Counted from the first letter of the stretch, positions 16,770 through 26,754 are shown. The stretch: DNA of 64,000 bases from Rhodovulum sulfidophilum (GCA_003241785.1 QFPW01000002.1:248001-312000); one strand, 5' to 3'. A program made the numbers and translations. Notes: generated by a model from the sequence alone, not told the origin.

Positions 16770-17830
16770 TGGCGCAGGTGACGCTCACGGACGTCCGCAA
16801 GAACTACGGCTCCACCGAGGTGATCCACGGGGTCTCGATCGACATCGCGGATGGCGAGTTCATCGTGATCGTCGGCCCCTCGGGCTGCGGCAAGTCCACG
16901 CTGCTGCGCATGGTGGCGGGGCTGGAGGCGATCACCGCGGGCACCGTCGCGATCGGCGGGCGGGTCGTCAACGATCTCGAGCCGCGCGCCCGCGACATCG
17001 CGATGGTGTTCCAGAACTACGCGCTCTACCCGCATATGTCGGTCTTCGACAACATGGCCTACGGGCTCCGGATCGCCGGGCTGCGCGGGGCCGAGCTCCG
17101 CGCGCGCGTCGAGCGCACCGCCGCGATGCTGGAGCTCACCCCCTATCTCGCCCGCCGCCCGCGCGAGCTTTCCGGCGGGCAGCGCCAGCGCGTCGCGATG
17201 GGGCGGGCGCTGGCGCGGGGGCCGGCGGCCTTCCTGCTCGACGAGCCGCTCTCCAATCTCGACGCCAAGCTCCGGGTGCAGATGCGCCTGCAGATCAAGG
17301 CGCTGCAGCGCTCGGTCGGGACCACGGCGCTCTATGTGACGCATGACCAGGTCGAGGCGATGACGCTCGCCGACCGGCTGATCGTGATGAACGCGGGCCG
17401 CGCGGAGCAGATCGACCGGCCGATGGAGATCTACCTGCGTCCCGCAAGCACCTTCGTCGCGGGGTTCATCGGGTCGCCGGCGATGAACATCCTGCCCGCC
17501 GAGGGCACCGAGGATGGCGCAAGCCTCGGCGGCGCGGCGCTCCGGCTCGGCCGCGCGGCGCCGGGCGCCGAGGTCCTGCTCGGCCTTCGCCCCGAGGATC
17601 TGACCGTCGCCACGGAAGACGGCGCGTCGGACGGCCTGCCCCTGACCGTCGAGGCGGTGGAACTGCTCGGCGCCGACGCCTACGCCCATGGCGCGCTGCC
17701 GGGCGGTGGCACGCTCGTCGTCCGGGTGCCCGGCACCCTGGCGCTCACGCCGGGCCAGCGCGTGCGCGCCCGGCCGGCGCCCGGCGCCGCGCATTTCTTC
17801 GACCCGGCGACCGGCCGCCGCCTGCCCTGA
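16769..17830 (+). CDS. ugpC: sn-Glycerol-3-phosphate ABC transporter ATP-binding protein
   Basis: ATPase of the MalK/UgpC class, 353 residues. Walker A is GPSGCGKST (residues about 37-45), the signature is LSGGQRQRVAMGRAL, Walker B is AAFLLDEPLSNLDAKL, and the switch His is in YVTHDQVEAM. The TOBE/regulatory domain covers about residues 240-353. It powers uptake through UgpAE. It ends 25 bases before the convergent glycosyltransferase gene. No ugpQ phosphodiesterase follows. Confidence 0.92.
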   Translation: MAQVTLTDVRKNYGSTEVIHGVSIDIADGEFIVIVGPSGCGKSTLLRMVAGLEAITAGTVAIGGRVVNDLEPRARDIAMVFQNYALYPHMSVFDNMAYGLRIAGLRGAELRARVERTAAMLELTPYLARRPRELSGGQRQRVAMGRALARGPAAFLLDEPLSNLDAKLRVQMRLQIKALQRSVGTTALYVTHDQVEAMTLADRLIVMNAGRAEQIDRPMEIYLRPASTFVAGFIGSPAMNILPAEGTEDGASLGGAALRLGRAAPGAEVLLGLRPEDLTVATEDGASDGLPLTVEAVELLGADAYAHGALPGGGTLVVRVPGTLALTPGQRVRARPAPGAAHFFDPATGRRLP

Positions 17831-17855
17831 CCGGGCGCCTCGGCCCTTCCCGAGC

Positions 17856-19709
17856 TCAGTCCACGAACTCGAACGGCTGGTCGACCGGCGCGTGATCCGC
17901 GCCGAAGAAGATCCCGACCCGCGCCGCGAGGCGGACCTTCGCGCCGGGCAGGATCGCGCGGATGCCCTCGCCCGCGATCAGCATCGCATAGGCGTTCGGC
18001 AGGTCGCGCGGCGGCGCCGCGAAATCCGGCCAGTGGAAGATCCCGATCCGGGGCGCGCCGAGCCGGTCGATCTCGGTCCGCATCGCCGCGAGCACGGCGG
18101 GATCCGTGCAATCGCCGATCAGGAGGTGATCGAGCTCCGCCGGCGCCTCGACGCGTTCGAGCGCCTCGGGCGGCAGCGCCGCGTGGCGCCAGGTCCGGTC
18201 GGTCATCGCCGGCCCGCCCGGCCGCTGCCGGTCGGCGCGCGCCACGGCGTGGTAGATCTGGCGCAGCCCGAAATGGACGCTGCGCGCATGGGTGACCCTG
18301 GTGCGCGTCAGCGAGGTCTCGGCGTCGAGCGCGAAGGCGAGCGGCGCGTCGCTCAGGAGGTTCGCCACCGACTTCTCGCCCTTGGCCGCGCGGACCCGGG
18401 CGATGAAATCGGCGTCCGCGCCGACCCGGACCGGATCCCAGGGGCCGAGCGCGTGGACGAGCTCGCGCCGGAACAGGAAGGAGGAATGGCTGAAGAACAG
18501 GATCCTCCGGCCGATGCGCCAGTTCGGCGTCACCCGCAGATCCTCGCGGCAGCGGACCCAGAAGCCGCAGACCCCGGCGAGGCCCCCGTTCTTCGCCAGC
18601 CGCTCCACCTGCCGCTCGATCTTGCGCGGATGCGACCAGTCGTCGGCGTCGTGGGTGGTGACGAAATCCCCGGTCGCGACCGCGAGGCCCCGGTTGCGCG
18701 CGGCGTAGGCGCCGGCGTTCACCGCCTGCCGGATCACCCGGACGCGGGGATCGCGCGCCGCGAACTCCCCGGCCCACGCCGCCGTGCCATCGGTCGAGCA
18801 ATCGTCGACGACGAGGATCTCGAGGTCGCGGTAGCTCTGCTCGAGCAGCGAGCGGAGCGCGATCCCGATGCTGGCCTCGGCGTTGAAGCAGGGGAGGATG
18901 ACGCTGACGCGGCCCCGGTCGGAGGCGGCGGGGGCGACGTCCGAGGTCAGGTTGTCGAGGCCGAGCGGGCGGGAGAGATCCGCGCGGCGGATCGCATCGA
19001 GCCCGGCGCGGGTCAGGACGGTGTTGATCGCCGCGAGCCGGGCGTCGTCGTCGGTCGCGTAGTTGGCGAGCGCGAGCGCGGCGTCGGGGTCGAACCGGTC
19101 CTTCCGCGCCGCGAGCCGCGCGAAGGCCCCGCGCGCGCCTTCGGCGTCGCCCATCGCCTCGAGGATGAAGCCCTCGCGCATCAGGCGGTCGCCGATGTCG
19201 CGCTCCCGGGGCAGCGCCCCGGCCGCGCGGACCGTCCGGAGCGCGTCCGCGTAGGCGCCGTCGAAGGCGTACCAGGCCGAGAGCTTCGTCAGCGCGTCGT
19301 AGCAATCGCCCCAGGCATGGACGGGATCGGCGCCGATGCGCTCGAGCTCCGGCGCGGCGGTGGCCGAGAGACCGCCCCAGAGGTGGTGGATCGCCCTCAG
19401 CGTCTCGTCCCGTCGGGCGCGCTCCTCGACCGCGAGGCGGCCGGTTGCGATGCGCGGCTCGAACCGGTTCGCCGCGCGCCGGCGCAGGAGCTGGCCGACG
19501 CGGCGCATCGGCTCGGTCACGCGCCAGGCGAGGCTCTCCCGCGCGGCGACGTGGCCGTCCTCGACGCCGCCGCCATAGGCGCGCAGCCGGGCGATCTCGG
19601 CGGCGGTCTCGGCGCTCGCGGCCTCGAGCGCGGCGAGCCGCTGGTCGAGCAGGGCGCGCTCGAGCGGATCGGGGATGGCGGCGGCGTCGAGGCCGGTGTC
19701 TCGCGGCAT
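17856..19709 (-). CDS. Glycosyltransferase family 2 protein with N-terminal helical region
   Basis: Protein of 617 residues. The N-terminus (about 1-80) is helical, with the SLAWRVTEPMRRVGQLLRRR segment seen in surface-glycan transferases. A GT-A (GT2) domain of about residues 275-470 has VSVILPCFNAEASIG, LEILVVDDCSTDGTAAW and the metal-binding stretch THDADDWSHPRK. The acceptor is unknown; a role in polysaccharide or glycoprotein modification is inferred. It starts 2 bases after the stop of the 888-residue glycosyltransferase upstream, so the two form an operon, and their GT2 domains are clearly paralogous. Confidence 0.85.
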   Translation of the reverse strand: MPRDTGLDAAAIPDPLERALLDQRLAALEAASAETAAEIARLRAYGGGVEDGHVAARESLAWRVTEPMRRVGQLLRRRAANRFEPRIATGRLAVEERARRDETLRAIHHLWGGLSATAAPELERIGADPVHAWGDCYDALTKLSAWYAFDGAYADALRTVRAAGALPRERDIGDRLMREGFILEAMGDAEGARGAFARLAARKDRFDPDAALALANYATDDDARLAAINTVLTRAGLDAIRRADLSRPLGLDNLTSDVAPAASDRGRVSVILPCFNAEASIGIALRSLLEQSYRDLEILVVDDCSTDGTAAWAGEFAARDPRVRVIRQAVNAGAYAARNRGLAVATGDFVTTHDADDWSHPRKIERQVERLAKNGGLAGVCGFWVRCREDLRVTPNWRIGRRILFFSHSSFLFRRELVHALGPWDPVRVGADADFIARVRAAKGEKSVANLLSDAPLAFALDAETSLTRTRVTHARSVHFGLRQIYHAVARADRQRPGGPAMTDRTWRHAALPPEALERVEAPAELDHLLIGDCTDPAVLAAMRTEIDRLGAPRIGIFHWPDFAAPPRDLPNAYAMLIAGEGIRAILPGAKVRLAARVGIFFGADHAPVDQPFEFVD

Positions 19710-19711
19710 GG

Positions 19712-22378
19712 TCACTCTCCCGCGACGATGGCCGGGGCGCCGCGCATGGCGCGCCTGAGCCGGGCGATGTGCTGGTCGTGGCCGAAGCGCTCGCGCACGA
19801 TGCGCGTCGCCTTTTCGGTCCGCGCGAGATAGGCCGCGCGATCGGCGAAGTAGCGTTTCACCAGCGGCTGGACCTCTTCGGGCTCGCAATAAAGCGCGGC
19901 CTCGCCATACAGCGACTCGAAGGACGGAGGCAGGATCGCGAGGCAGCCCGAGGCGATCGCCTCGAGGATCGTGCCATCGAACGCCCCCGTCCGCTCGCCG
20001 GGCGCGAAGAAGACGAAGAAGTCGATGGAGGCGAGGAAGTCGCGCGGTGGCACCTTGCCGGAGGACAGCACCTCCCAGGCGCGGGGCCTGGCCCCGAGGA
20101 TCCTCTCGGGGATCGTGGCGCCGCCGAGCACGCGCACCCGCGTCGAGCCGTCTTCGGGATAGACGGCGCGGATCGTCCCCGCCCTGGCCGGCCAGTTCTC
20201 CGCCGCGTCGCGGCCGTGCCGGCCGATCACCGGCCGGCTGTCCCGCCACGCTGGCCGCTCGACGCTCCAGGCATCGACGTCGATGACGCTGACCCAGTCC
20301 TCGGACGCCAGCGGATCGCCGCCGCCGTCGCGCGCCAGCCCAGCGCGCACCTGCGGCGCGATCGGCGCCCAGTCGCCCGGCTGGCCGAGCCAGCCGGTGA
20401 TGTGGCGGCGCGCGGCCTGGATGTCGTAGAGCGGCGCCGCGCCCGCCGCCCGCCGCGGAGCCTGGTCCACGACGACGCGCAGCGCGCCGACGTCGAGCTC
20501 CGGCACATGCCGCCGCGGCTCGCTGAAGATCGCCGGGAAGCGGATCACCGCGACCTCGGCCGAGGCGCCGTCGCCTTCGGTCAGCTCGTCGACCTGACCC
20601 GCGTCGATCAGCGCCTGGATCCCGGCGTTCAGGGGCCGGTCGAGGTCTTGGCCGTCGCGGCCGACCTGCACGACGGCGGTCTTCACGCCCGCGCGGACCT
20701 GGGCCAGCAGCTCCTCGTGGTTCGAGGTGGCGGCGCCGCCGGCGTCGCGGAAATCGGAAATCAGGATCGCGTCGTAGCGCGCGCCGCGCCGGGGCCGGCC
20801 GGTCAGGATCATGGGCGGCGTGGCGAAGGGCCGCGGCCCCTCCGCCGGCCAGGGCACGCGCGCGGCGGTCCGCCCCATGCGCCTGGCGGTCAGCGCCGCG
20901 TGGCGGCCGCGGTAGAGCCGCGCATAGGCCCGGCCCGCGCCCTGGTCGAGGGTGACGGCGGGCGCGTCCTCCCCGGCGCGGGCGAGGGTGAGCGGCGCGT
21001 CGTGGCTCGCGAGCGCCTTCGCGCCGAAGATCGCGCGGAGCCGGGCGAGGAATTCCTCGTCGCCGCCGAGCGCCACCCCGTCCCAGAAGCCGGCGCGCTC
21101 GAGCACCGGCTCGCGGCGGAAAATGAGCCCGGCCGGATCGGGCGCGGCCAGCCGCGTCGCATAAGGCGCCCTGAGGAAGCGCAGGTCGTCGGTCGTCAGG
21201 AGCCGCGCGCCCTGCGACGCCACGGCGCTCTTCGCGCCGAGGAGCGCCCGCGCCTGCCGGGCGATCCGGGCGGGATGGGCCCAGGCGGCGGCGTCGAGGC
21301 AGGCGACGAGGTCGCCGCTCGCCCGGGCGAGCGCGAGGTTGCGCGCCGCGTAGAGGCCCATCGGCGTCTCGGCGCGGATCGGGATCACCCGCGGATCGGC
21401 GGCGGCCGCGGCGGCGAGCAGCGCGGCGGTCCCGTCCGTCGTCGCGTCGTCCACGACGAGGATCTCGAGCTCGTCCCAGCTCTGCGCCCGGAGCGAGCCG
21501 AGCGACGTCGCGAGCGTCGTCGCCCGCCGTGCCACGAGGATCACGCTCACCCGCGCGCCGCCGGCGCTGCGCGCGGGTGTGCTGGCGGCGAGATTGTCGA
21601 GCCGCGCGGGACCCTCCGCGTCGGCGCGGGTGAGATCGACGTCGGCGAGCACGCCGAGCGCGCCCGAGATCTCGGCGATCCGCGCGGCGGGATCGATGAC
21701 CCACGGCCGACCGAGGAGCGCGAGATCGGGGCTGAGCCAGTCGTTGAGCGCGAACCGGTCCGGAGCATCGCCTCCGGGCAACGTCGCGGCGATGGCCCGG
21801 CGCAGGAAGGCGATCTCCGCCCCGTCATCCCTGCCCGCGCCCCAGTGGCGAAGCGCGCCAAGCCGGGCGAGCGCCCGGGCGCGGAGCGCGGGATCGGCCG
21901 CCTCGCCGTCGATCAGGACCATCGCCCGCTCGCAGAGCGCCCGGACCTCGGGCGCGGCCTTCCAGTTGTCGCGCAGGCGGCCGAGATCGGCGAGCGCCGC
22001 CTCGGGGGAGCCGGCGCGGGCCGCGGCGATCAGCCGGTCGACCTTCTCGGGCGAGCGGCTGGCGACGAGGCCGGGCGCGCGGTAGCGCAGCAGCCGGGGG
22101 CGGAACGGTTCCTCCGCGGGGGCGGGGGCGAAGCGGCGCAGCTTCGAGCCGAGGCGCCAGCTCGTGCTCCCGAGCAGCGCGGCGTGGCGGTTCTCGACCT
22201 CGGCGATCTGGACGCGGAGCGCGATCACCTCGGCGTCGCGGCGGCGCTGCTCGGCCTCCAGCGCCGCGGCGGCCGCGAGATCGTCCTGAAAGGCCGCCAG
22301 CGCCCCCTCGGGGGTCTCGGCGGCCGGATCGGGGCCACTCGCGCGCGCGCCGGTGCCCGACGCGGGAAGACTGGTCAT
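19712..22378 (-). CDS. Large glycosyltransferase: GT2-like domain plus C-terminal GT1/GT4-like domain
   Basis: Protein of 888 residues, first gene of a two-gene operon. Residues about 25-80 are coiled-coil and end in LLGSTSWRLGSKLRR, a motif common in bacterial glycan transferases. A GT2-like domain (about 275-480) has VSVILVARRATTLATSL and LEILVVDDATTDGTAAL, but the expected DxD stretch reads CLDAAAWAHPAR, so metal binding may be lost. The C-terminal part (about 540-880) resembles a GT-B fold and ends in EAIASGCLAILPPSFESLYG. Possibly only the C-terminal domain is active. The substrate is unknown. Confidence 0.8.
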   Translation of the reverse strand: MTSLPASGTGARASGPDPAAETPEGALAAFQDDLAAAAALEAEQRRRDAEVIALRVQIAEVENRHAALLGSTSWRLGSKLRRFAPAPAEEPFRPRLLRYRAPGLVASRSPEKVDRLIAAARAGSPEAALADLGRLRDNWKAAPEVRALCERAMVLIDGEAADPALRARALARLGALRHWGAGRDDGAEIAFLRRAIAATLPGGDAPDRFALNDWLSPDLALLGRPWVIDPAARIAEISGALGVLADVDLTRADAEGPARLDNLAASTPARSAGGARVSVILVARRATTLATSLGSLRAQSWDELEILVVDDATTDGTAALLAAAAAADPRVIPIRAETPMGLYAARNLALARASGDLVACLDAAAWAHPARIARQARALLGAKSAVASQGARLLTTDDLRFLRAPYATRLAAPDPAGLIFRREPVLERAGFWDGVALGGDEEFLARLRAIFGAKALASHDAPLTLARAGEDAPAVTLDQGAGRAYARLYRGRHAALTARRMGRTAARVPWPAEGPRPFATPPMILTGRPRRGARYDAILISDFRDAGGAATSNHEELLAQVRAGVKTAVVQVGRDGQDLDRPLNAGIQALIDAGQVDELTEGDGASAEVAVIRFPAIFSEPRRHVPELDVGALRVVVDQAPRRAAGAAPLYDIQAARRHITGWLGQPGDWAPIAPQVRAGLARDGGGDPLASEDWVSVIDVDAWSVERPAWRDSRPVIGRHGRDAAENWPARAGTIRAVYPEDGSTRVRVLGGATIPERILGARPRAWEVLSSGKVPPRDFLASIDFFVFFAPGERTGAFDGTILEAIASGCLAILPPSFESLYGEAALYCEPEEVQPLVKRYFADRAAYLARTEKATRIVRERFGHDQHIARLRRAMRGAPAIVAGE

Positions 22379-22523
22379 CTGTGTTCCTCGCCTGCTGCCC
22401 TCAGGCCCCGGCGCGCCCTCGGAATGTCGGGCGGGCCGGAAACACGCCAGTTTTCAGACATCGGTCCCGCCATGTCCAGCGCCGAACCGGACCACGCATC
22501 CGCCGGACCGGAGGGCCCCGGAC

Positions 22524-24311
22524 CTAATGCTCCGTCCGCTGGCCCGCGTTTCCGAACAGAAGGTCGCGCCCGGCGTAGATGTCCTCGACGCATTCCATCG
22601 CGAAACGCTGGATGTCGCGGCCGCGCACGGTGGCGATCAGCTCGTCCGCCTCCTGGGGATCCTCGCCGAGCCGGACCAGCGCCTCGCGCCCGATCGCGAA
22701 GGCCGATTCGAGCGTCTCGCGCAGCTGGAAATCCGCCCCGGCCTTGACGAGTTCCAGCGCGTGCCCCCGGTCGGAGGCGCGGGCGAGCAGCGGAACCATC
22801 GGGAATTCGGCCTTCACGAGCTCGGTGATCCGCGTCACCGCGGCCGCGTCGCCCGCCGCCGCGATGATCAGGCTCGCGTCGGCCGCGCCGGCGGCGCGCA
22901 GGATGTCGAGGCGCGAGCCGTCGCCGTACCAGACCTTGAAGCCGAAATCGCCCGCGTCGCGGATCGCCTGCGGATCGGTCTCGATGATCGAGAGGCTGTG
23001 CCCGCGCGCGAGCAGCGGCTGGCTGATGATCTGACCCATGCGGCCGAAGCCGATCAGCAGCACCCGCGACGAGAGGTCGCGCGCCTCCTCGACCCCGTCC
23101 ATCGACGGCGCCGCCTTCGGCGCGAACCTGTCGTGCAGCATCAGCATGAGCGGCGTCAGCGCCATCGAGCAGATGATGATCGCCGTCAGCGTCGCGTTCC
23201 ATTCCGGGAGCAGGATCCCGACCTGGGTCGCGGTGGCGTAGAGCACGAAGGCGAATTCGCCGCCCTGCGCCATCAAGACCGCGCGCTCGAGCGCCTCGGA
23301 CTTCGGCGCCTTCAGGATCCGGGCGACGCCATAGATCACCATCATCTTCAGCATGATGTAGGCCGGGACGCAGATCGCGATCACCGCCCAGTTCGCCGCG
23401 ATCACGTCGAGGTCGAGCGCCATGCCCACGCCGAGGAAGAACAGGCCGAGCAGGAGGCCGCGGAACGGCTCGACATCCGCCTCGAGCTGGTGGCGGAAGG
23501 AGCTTTCCGAGAGGAGGACGCCGGCGAGGAAGGCGCCCATCGCCATCGAGAGCCCGCCGGCCTGCATCAGGACGGCCGCGCCGAGCACGACGAGGAGCGC
23601 GGCGGCGGTCATCACCTCGCGGGCGCCGAAGCGCGCGAGCAGGCGGAACATCGGGTCGAGCAGGTAGCGCCCGGCGACGATCAGCGCCGCGATCGCCGCG
23701 AGGCCGATCCCGACGCTCGTCAGGCGCTGCGCGATCGTGGTCTCCTCCCCGCCCGGGGCGAGGAAGGCGACGAGCGCCAGCAGCGGCACGATGGCGAGGT
23801 CCTCGAGCAGCAGGATCGAGATGATCCGCCGCCCCATGGGGAGCGCCATCTCGCCGCGCTCCTCCAGCATCTGCATGACGATCGCGGTCGACGTCAGCAC
23901 GAAGCCGGTGCCGGCGACGAAGCTCGCGGGCGCGGGATAGCCGAGTGCCAGGCCGACGCAGGTGAGCGCGGCGATGGCGCCCACCACCTGCAGCAGGCCG
24001 AGGCCGAAGATCTCGCCCCGCATCGACCAGAGCCGCGACGGCTGCATCTCGAGGCCGATGATGAAGAGGAACAGCACGACGCCGAGCTCGGCCACGTGGA
24101 TGATCGACTGCGGATCCTGGAAGAAGCCGAGGCCGAAGGGGCCGATCACGAGGCCGGCCGCGAGATAGCCGAGCACCGAGCCGAGCCCGAGCCGGCGGAA
24201 GATCGGCACGGCGATCACCGCCCCCGCGAGCAGGACCACGACCGAAGTGAGATCGACGCCGCCGCCGTGATGCGCGGCGGCTTCCGCCACCTGTGAGACC
24301 TCGCCTGCCAT
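22524..24311 (-). CDS. Kef-type cation:proton antiporter (CPA2) with TrkA-N domain
   Basis: Inner-membrane monovalent cation/proton antiporter of 595 residues. About 12 transmembrane helices (residues about 20-390) include GYLAAGLVIGPFGLGFFQD and FVAGTGFVLTSTAIVMQMLEERGE. A cytoplasmic Rossmann TrkA-N/RCK domain follows (about 415-540, RVLLIGFGRMGQIISQPLLARG), so ligand gating is likely. KefB/KefC or a K+ efflux role in pH or electrophile stress is inferred. The ATG at 24311 is preferred over an upstream start because it removes an Arg-rich, non-homologous leader. It is divergent from the sulfatase gene. Confidence 0.9.
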   Translation of the reverse strand: MAGEVSQVAEAAAHHGGGVDLTSVVVLLAGAVIAVPIFRRLGLGSVLGYLAAGLVIGPFGLGFFQDPQSIIHVAELGVVLFLFIIGLEMQPSRLWSMRGEIFGLGLLQVVGAIAALTCVGLALGYPAPASFVAGTGFVLTSTAIVMQMLEERGEMALPMGRRIISILLLEDLAIVPLLALVAFLAPGGEETTIAQRLTSVGIGLAAIAALIVAGRYLLDPMFRLLARFGAREVMTAAALLVVLGAAVLMQAGGLSMAMGAFLAGVLLSESSFRHQLEADVEPFRGLLLGLFFLGVGMALDLDVIAANWAVIAICVPAYIMLKMMVIYGVARILKAPKSEALERAVLMAQGGEFAFVLYATATQVGILLPEWNATLTAIIICSMALTPLMLMLHDRFAPKAAPSMDGVEEARDLSSRVLLIGFGRMGQIISQPLLARGHSLSIIETDPQAIRDAGDFGFKVWYGDGSRLDILRAAGAADASLIIAAAGDAAAVTRITELVKAEFPMVPLLARASDRGHALELVKAGADFQLRETLESAFAIGREALVRLGEDPQEADELIATVRGRDIQRFAMECVEDIYAGRDLLFGNAGQRTEH

Positions 24312-24527
24312 CCCCGACCTTCTCCCCTGCCCGCGGCGCACCGCCACGCGCGTCGCTTCGTCGCGCTCAGGGTTACCCGATCGGAGCCCGGGGGGAACGC
24401 CCAAAATGCGCCGCGCCGCGTGCCGGGACGCCGGTCGCTGACCGCGGCCGCGATGGCTGGGCGGCGGCGTTTCTGCTAGCCTGACCTTGGGTCATCCGCG
24501 CTGGGCGGACAGTTCGGGAGAATGGGC

Positions 24528-26690
24528 ATGGCTCGAAATTTTATAATGATTTCAGTTGATGATATGCGCATGTTGAGCAACTGGGGCCATTTCGCGCCGC
24601 TCGTCGCGACGCCGAACTTGGATCGACTCGCCGATATGGGGACGACGTTCGACCGCGCGGTGGCGCAGGTTCCGGTGTGCAATCCGTCGCGCACCAGCGT
24701 GCTCTCCGGCCTGCAGCCGAGCGAGACCGGCGTGCTCGACAACTACGTGCCCTGGGACGAGCGGGTCAGCCCGGCCGATACGCTCTTCGGCGTCCTGAAG
24801 GCCGCCGGCGTCTACACCGCCTCCTTCGGCAAGATCTTCCACGACGAGACCGGGATCACCACCGCGCAGCAGGGCGTCATGTTCGACGAGTTCGTGATGG
24901 GCTTTCCGAACAGCGGCTCGGACGCGCAGGTGGCGCGCGACGACGTCTGGCACGACGACCCGTTCCAGGTCGGCCGCTACCGCGGCGCCGACCTGCGCGA
25001 CGACGCGACGGTCGCCCAGGCGACGGGCTTCCTGCGCGCGCGGGCGGGCGACCTCGACGATCCGTTCTTCCTCGCGGTCGGCATCACCAAGCCGCATCTC
25101 AACTGGTGGGTGCCCGCGCGCTACTACGACCTTTACGACCCGGCGGAGATCCGCGACGCGCTGCGCCAGAGCCTGCGCGACGGGACGATCATCCCCGGGA
25201 ACGGCGAATATTTCGACGTGCCGCCGATGACGGTCCCCTCGCCCGACCATCCGGCGATCGCGGCCAATCTCGACCTCTGGGCCGATTACATCCACGGCTA
25301 TCTCGCCGCCGTCAGCTACGCCGACGCGAAGGTCGGCCAGATCCTCGACACGCTCGCGGCCGATCCCGCGCTGGCGCGCGAGACCTCGATCCTGCTCTGG
25401 AGCGACCACGGCTACCACCTCGGCGACAAGGACCAGTGGGGCAAGTTCACCCATTGGAAGGAGGCGACGCAGGTGCCCTTCGTGCTGGTCGAGCCCGGCG
25501 AGGCAGGCGGCCAGACCGCGCATCAGATCGTGAGCCTGGTCGACATCTTCCCGACCGTGCTCGATTCGATGGGGGTCGCCCAGCCGGCGCGGCTCGGCCT
25601 CGCCGGCGACAGCCTGCTCCCGATCGTCGAGAACGTCGACATCTCCTGGTACGCGCCCTCGAACGGCCGCGGCGTCGCGCTCACCACGATCGACGGCTCG
25701 GTCTCGATCCGGGTCCAGCTGCCGGGCGGCGACGACTATCGCTACACCCGCTACCCCGACGGCACGCAGGAGCTCTACAACATCACCCGCGACCCGAACG
25801 AGCATGTGAACCGGGTCGATTTCGAGACCGGCGCCGGCCTGACCCCCGCCGACACCGCGCTCCGCTCCACGCTGAGCGGGCTGATGAACGGGCAGCTCGC
25901 CCAGAACGGCTATGTCCTCAACGCCGACGGCGGCCGCGCCGACGGCACCGGCGCCGACGAGATGCTGGTGACCGCGATGAGCGGGCCGCGCGACACGCTC
26001 GCGGGCGGCGGCGGCGACGACACCTACGTCCTCTACCGCGCCGCGACGATCACCGAGGCGGCGGGCGGCGGCGCCGATCTCGTCGTGCTGCGGAACGAGG
26101 CGCTCGAATCGAGCTTCACCCTGCCGGCCAATGTCGAGGCGGTGCAGATCGACGCCGCGCGCTTCACCGGCAACGACGCCGCGAACCGGATCATCGGCGG
26201 CGTCTCGGGCAACCGGCTCGACGGCGCGGGCGGCAACGACCGGATCCTCGGCCTCGGCGCCAATGACACGCTGAACGGCGGCGCGGGCGCCGACACACTG
26301 CTCGGCTCGCATGGCAACGACCGGCTGGCGGGCGGGGGCGGCGGCGACGTGCTCGAGGGCGGCACCGGCAACGACGTCTTCGCCTTCGGCCTCGCCTCCG
26401 ACTCGAGCCAAGCCGCGCCCGACCGGATCCTCGACTTCGGCGGCCCGCTCCGCTCGGCCGCGGGCGACCGGATCGACCTCTCGGCGATCGACGCCAACAC
26501 CGGGGTCGGCGGAAACCAGGCCTTCGTCTTCGGCGGCGCCGCGGCCGGCCGGCTGAGGGTGATCACCAACGGGACGGATACCGAGATCATCGGCAACACC
26601 GACGCCGACGCGGCGGCCGAGATCCGGATCATCCTGCGGGACGGCTCGGTCCAGGCCAGCGCCTACGGCGCGCAGGACTTCGTGCTCTGA
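24528..26690 (+). CDS. Sulfatase with C-terminal RTX repeats, probably exported by type I secretion
   Basis: Protein of 720 residues. Residues about 1-450 form a type I sulfatase of the iduronate-2-sulfatase/choline-sulfatase kind. It has metal ligands D11-D12, the formylglycine motif C51-N-P-S-R55, ITKPHLNWWVP, and WSDHGYHLGDKDQWGKFTHW. Residues about 480-640 hold RTX calcium-binding nonapeptides (GGGGDDTYV, GGAGADTLLG, GGTGNDVF), and the end matches serralysin-like C-terminal export regions. There is no N-terminal signal peptide, which fits type I secretion. The ATG at 24528 is preferred over 24522 because GGGAG ends 7 bases before it. The first dozen codons are unusually AT-rich. Confidence 0.88.
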   Translation: MARNFIMISVDDMRMLSNWGHFAPLVATPNLDRLADMGTTFDRAVAQVPVCNPSRTSVLSGLQPSETGVLDNYVPWDERVSPADTLFGVLKAAGVYTASFGKIFHDETGITTAQQGVMFDEFVMGFPNSGSDAQVARDDVWHDDPFQVGRYRGADLRDDATVAQATGFLRARAGDLDDPFFLAVGITKPHLNWWVPARYYDLYDPAEIRDALRQSLRDGTIIPGNGEYFDVPPMTVPSPDHPAIAANLDLWADYIHGYLAAVSYADAKVGQILDTLAADPALARETSILLWSDHGYHLGDKDQWGKFTHWKEATQVPFVLVEPGEAGGQTAHQIVSLVDIFPTVLDSMGVAQPARLGLAGDSLLPIVENVDISWYAPSNGRGVALTTIDGSVSIRVQLPGGDDYRYTRYPDGTQELYNITRDPNEHVNRVDFETGAGLTPADTALRSTLSGLMNGQLAQNGYVLNADGGRADGTGADEMLVTAMSGPRDTLAGGGGDDTYVLYRAATITEAAGGGADLVVLRNEALESSFTLPANVEAVQIDAARFTGNDAANRIIGGVSGNRLDGAGGNDRILGLGANDTLNGGAGADTLLGSHGNDRLAGGGGGDVLEGGTGNDVFAFGLASDSSQAAPDRILDFGGPLRSAAGDRIDLSAIDANTGVGGNQAFVFGGAAAGRLRVITNGTDTEIIGNTDADAAAEIRIILRDGSVQASAYGAQDFVL

Positions 26691-26754
26691 CCGGAGCGGC
26701 GCCGTCCGGCGGAGGACAGCCGGGGCCGGGCGGCGGGATACGGGAGGGGGAAAG

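Noticed and set aside
24552..26411. 619-codon minus-strand open frame under the sulfatase gene
   Set aside because: The plus strand encodes an obvious sulfatase with RTX repeats; the minus-strand product has no motif and mirrors codon bias.
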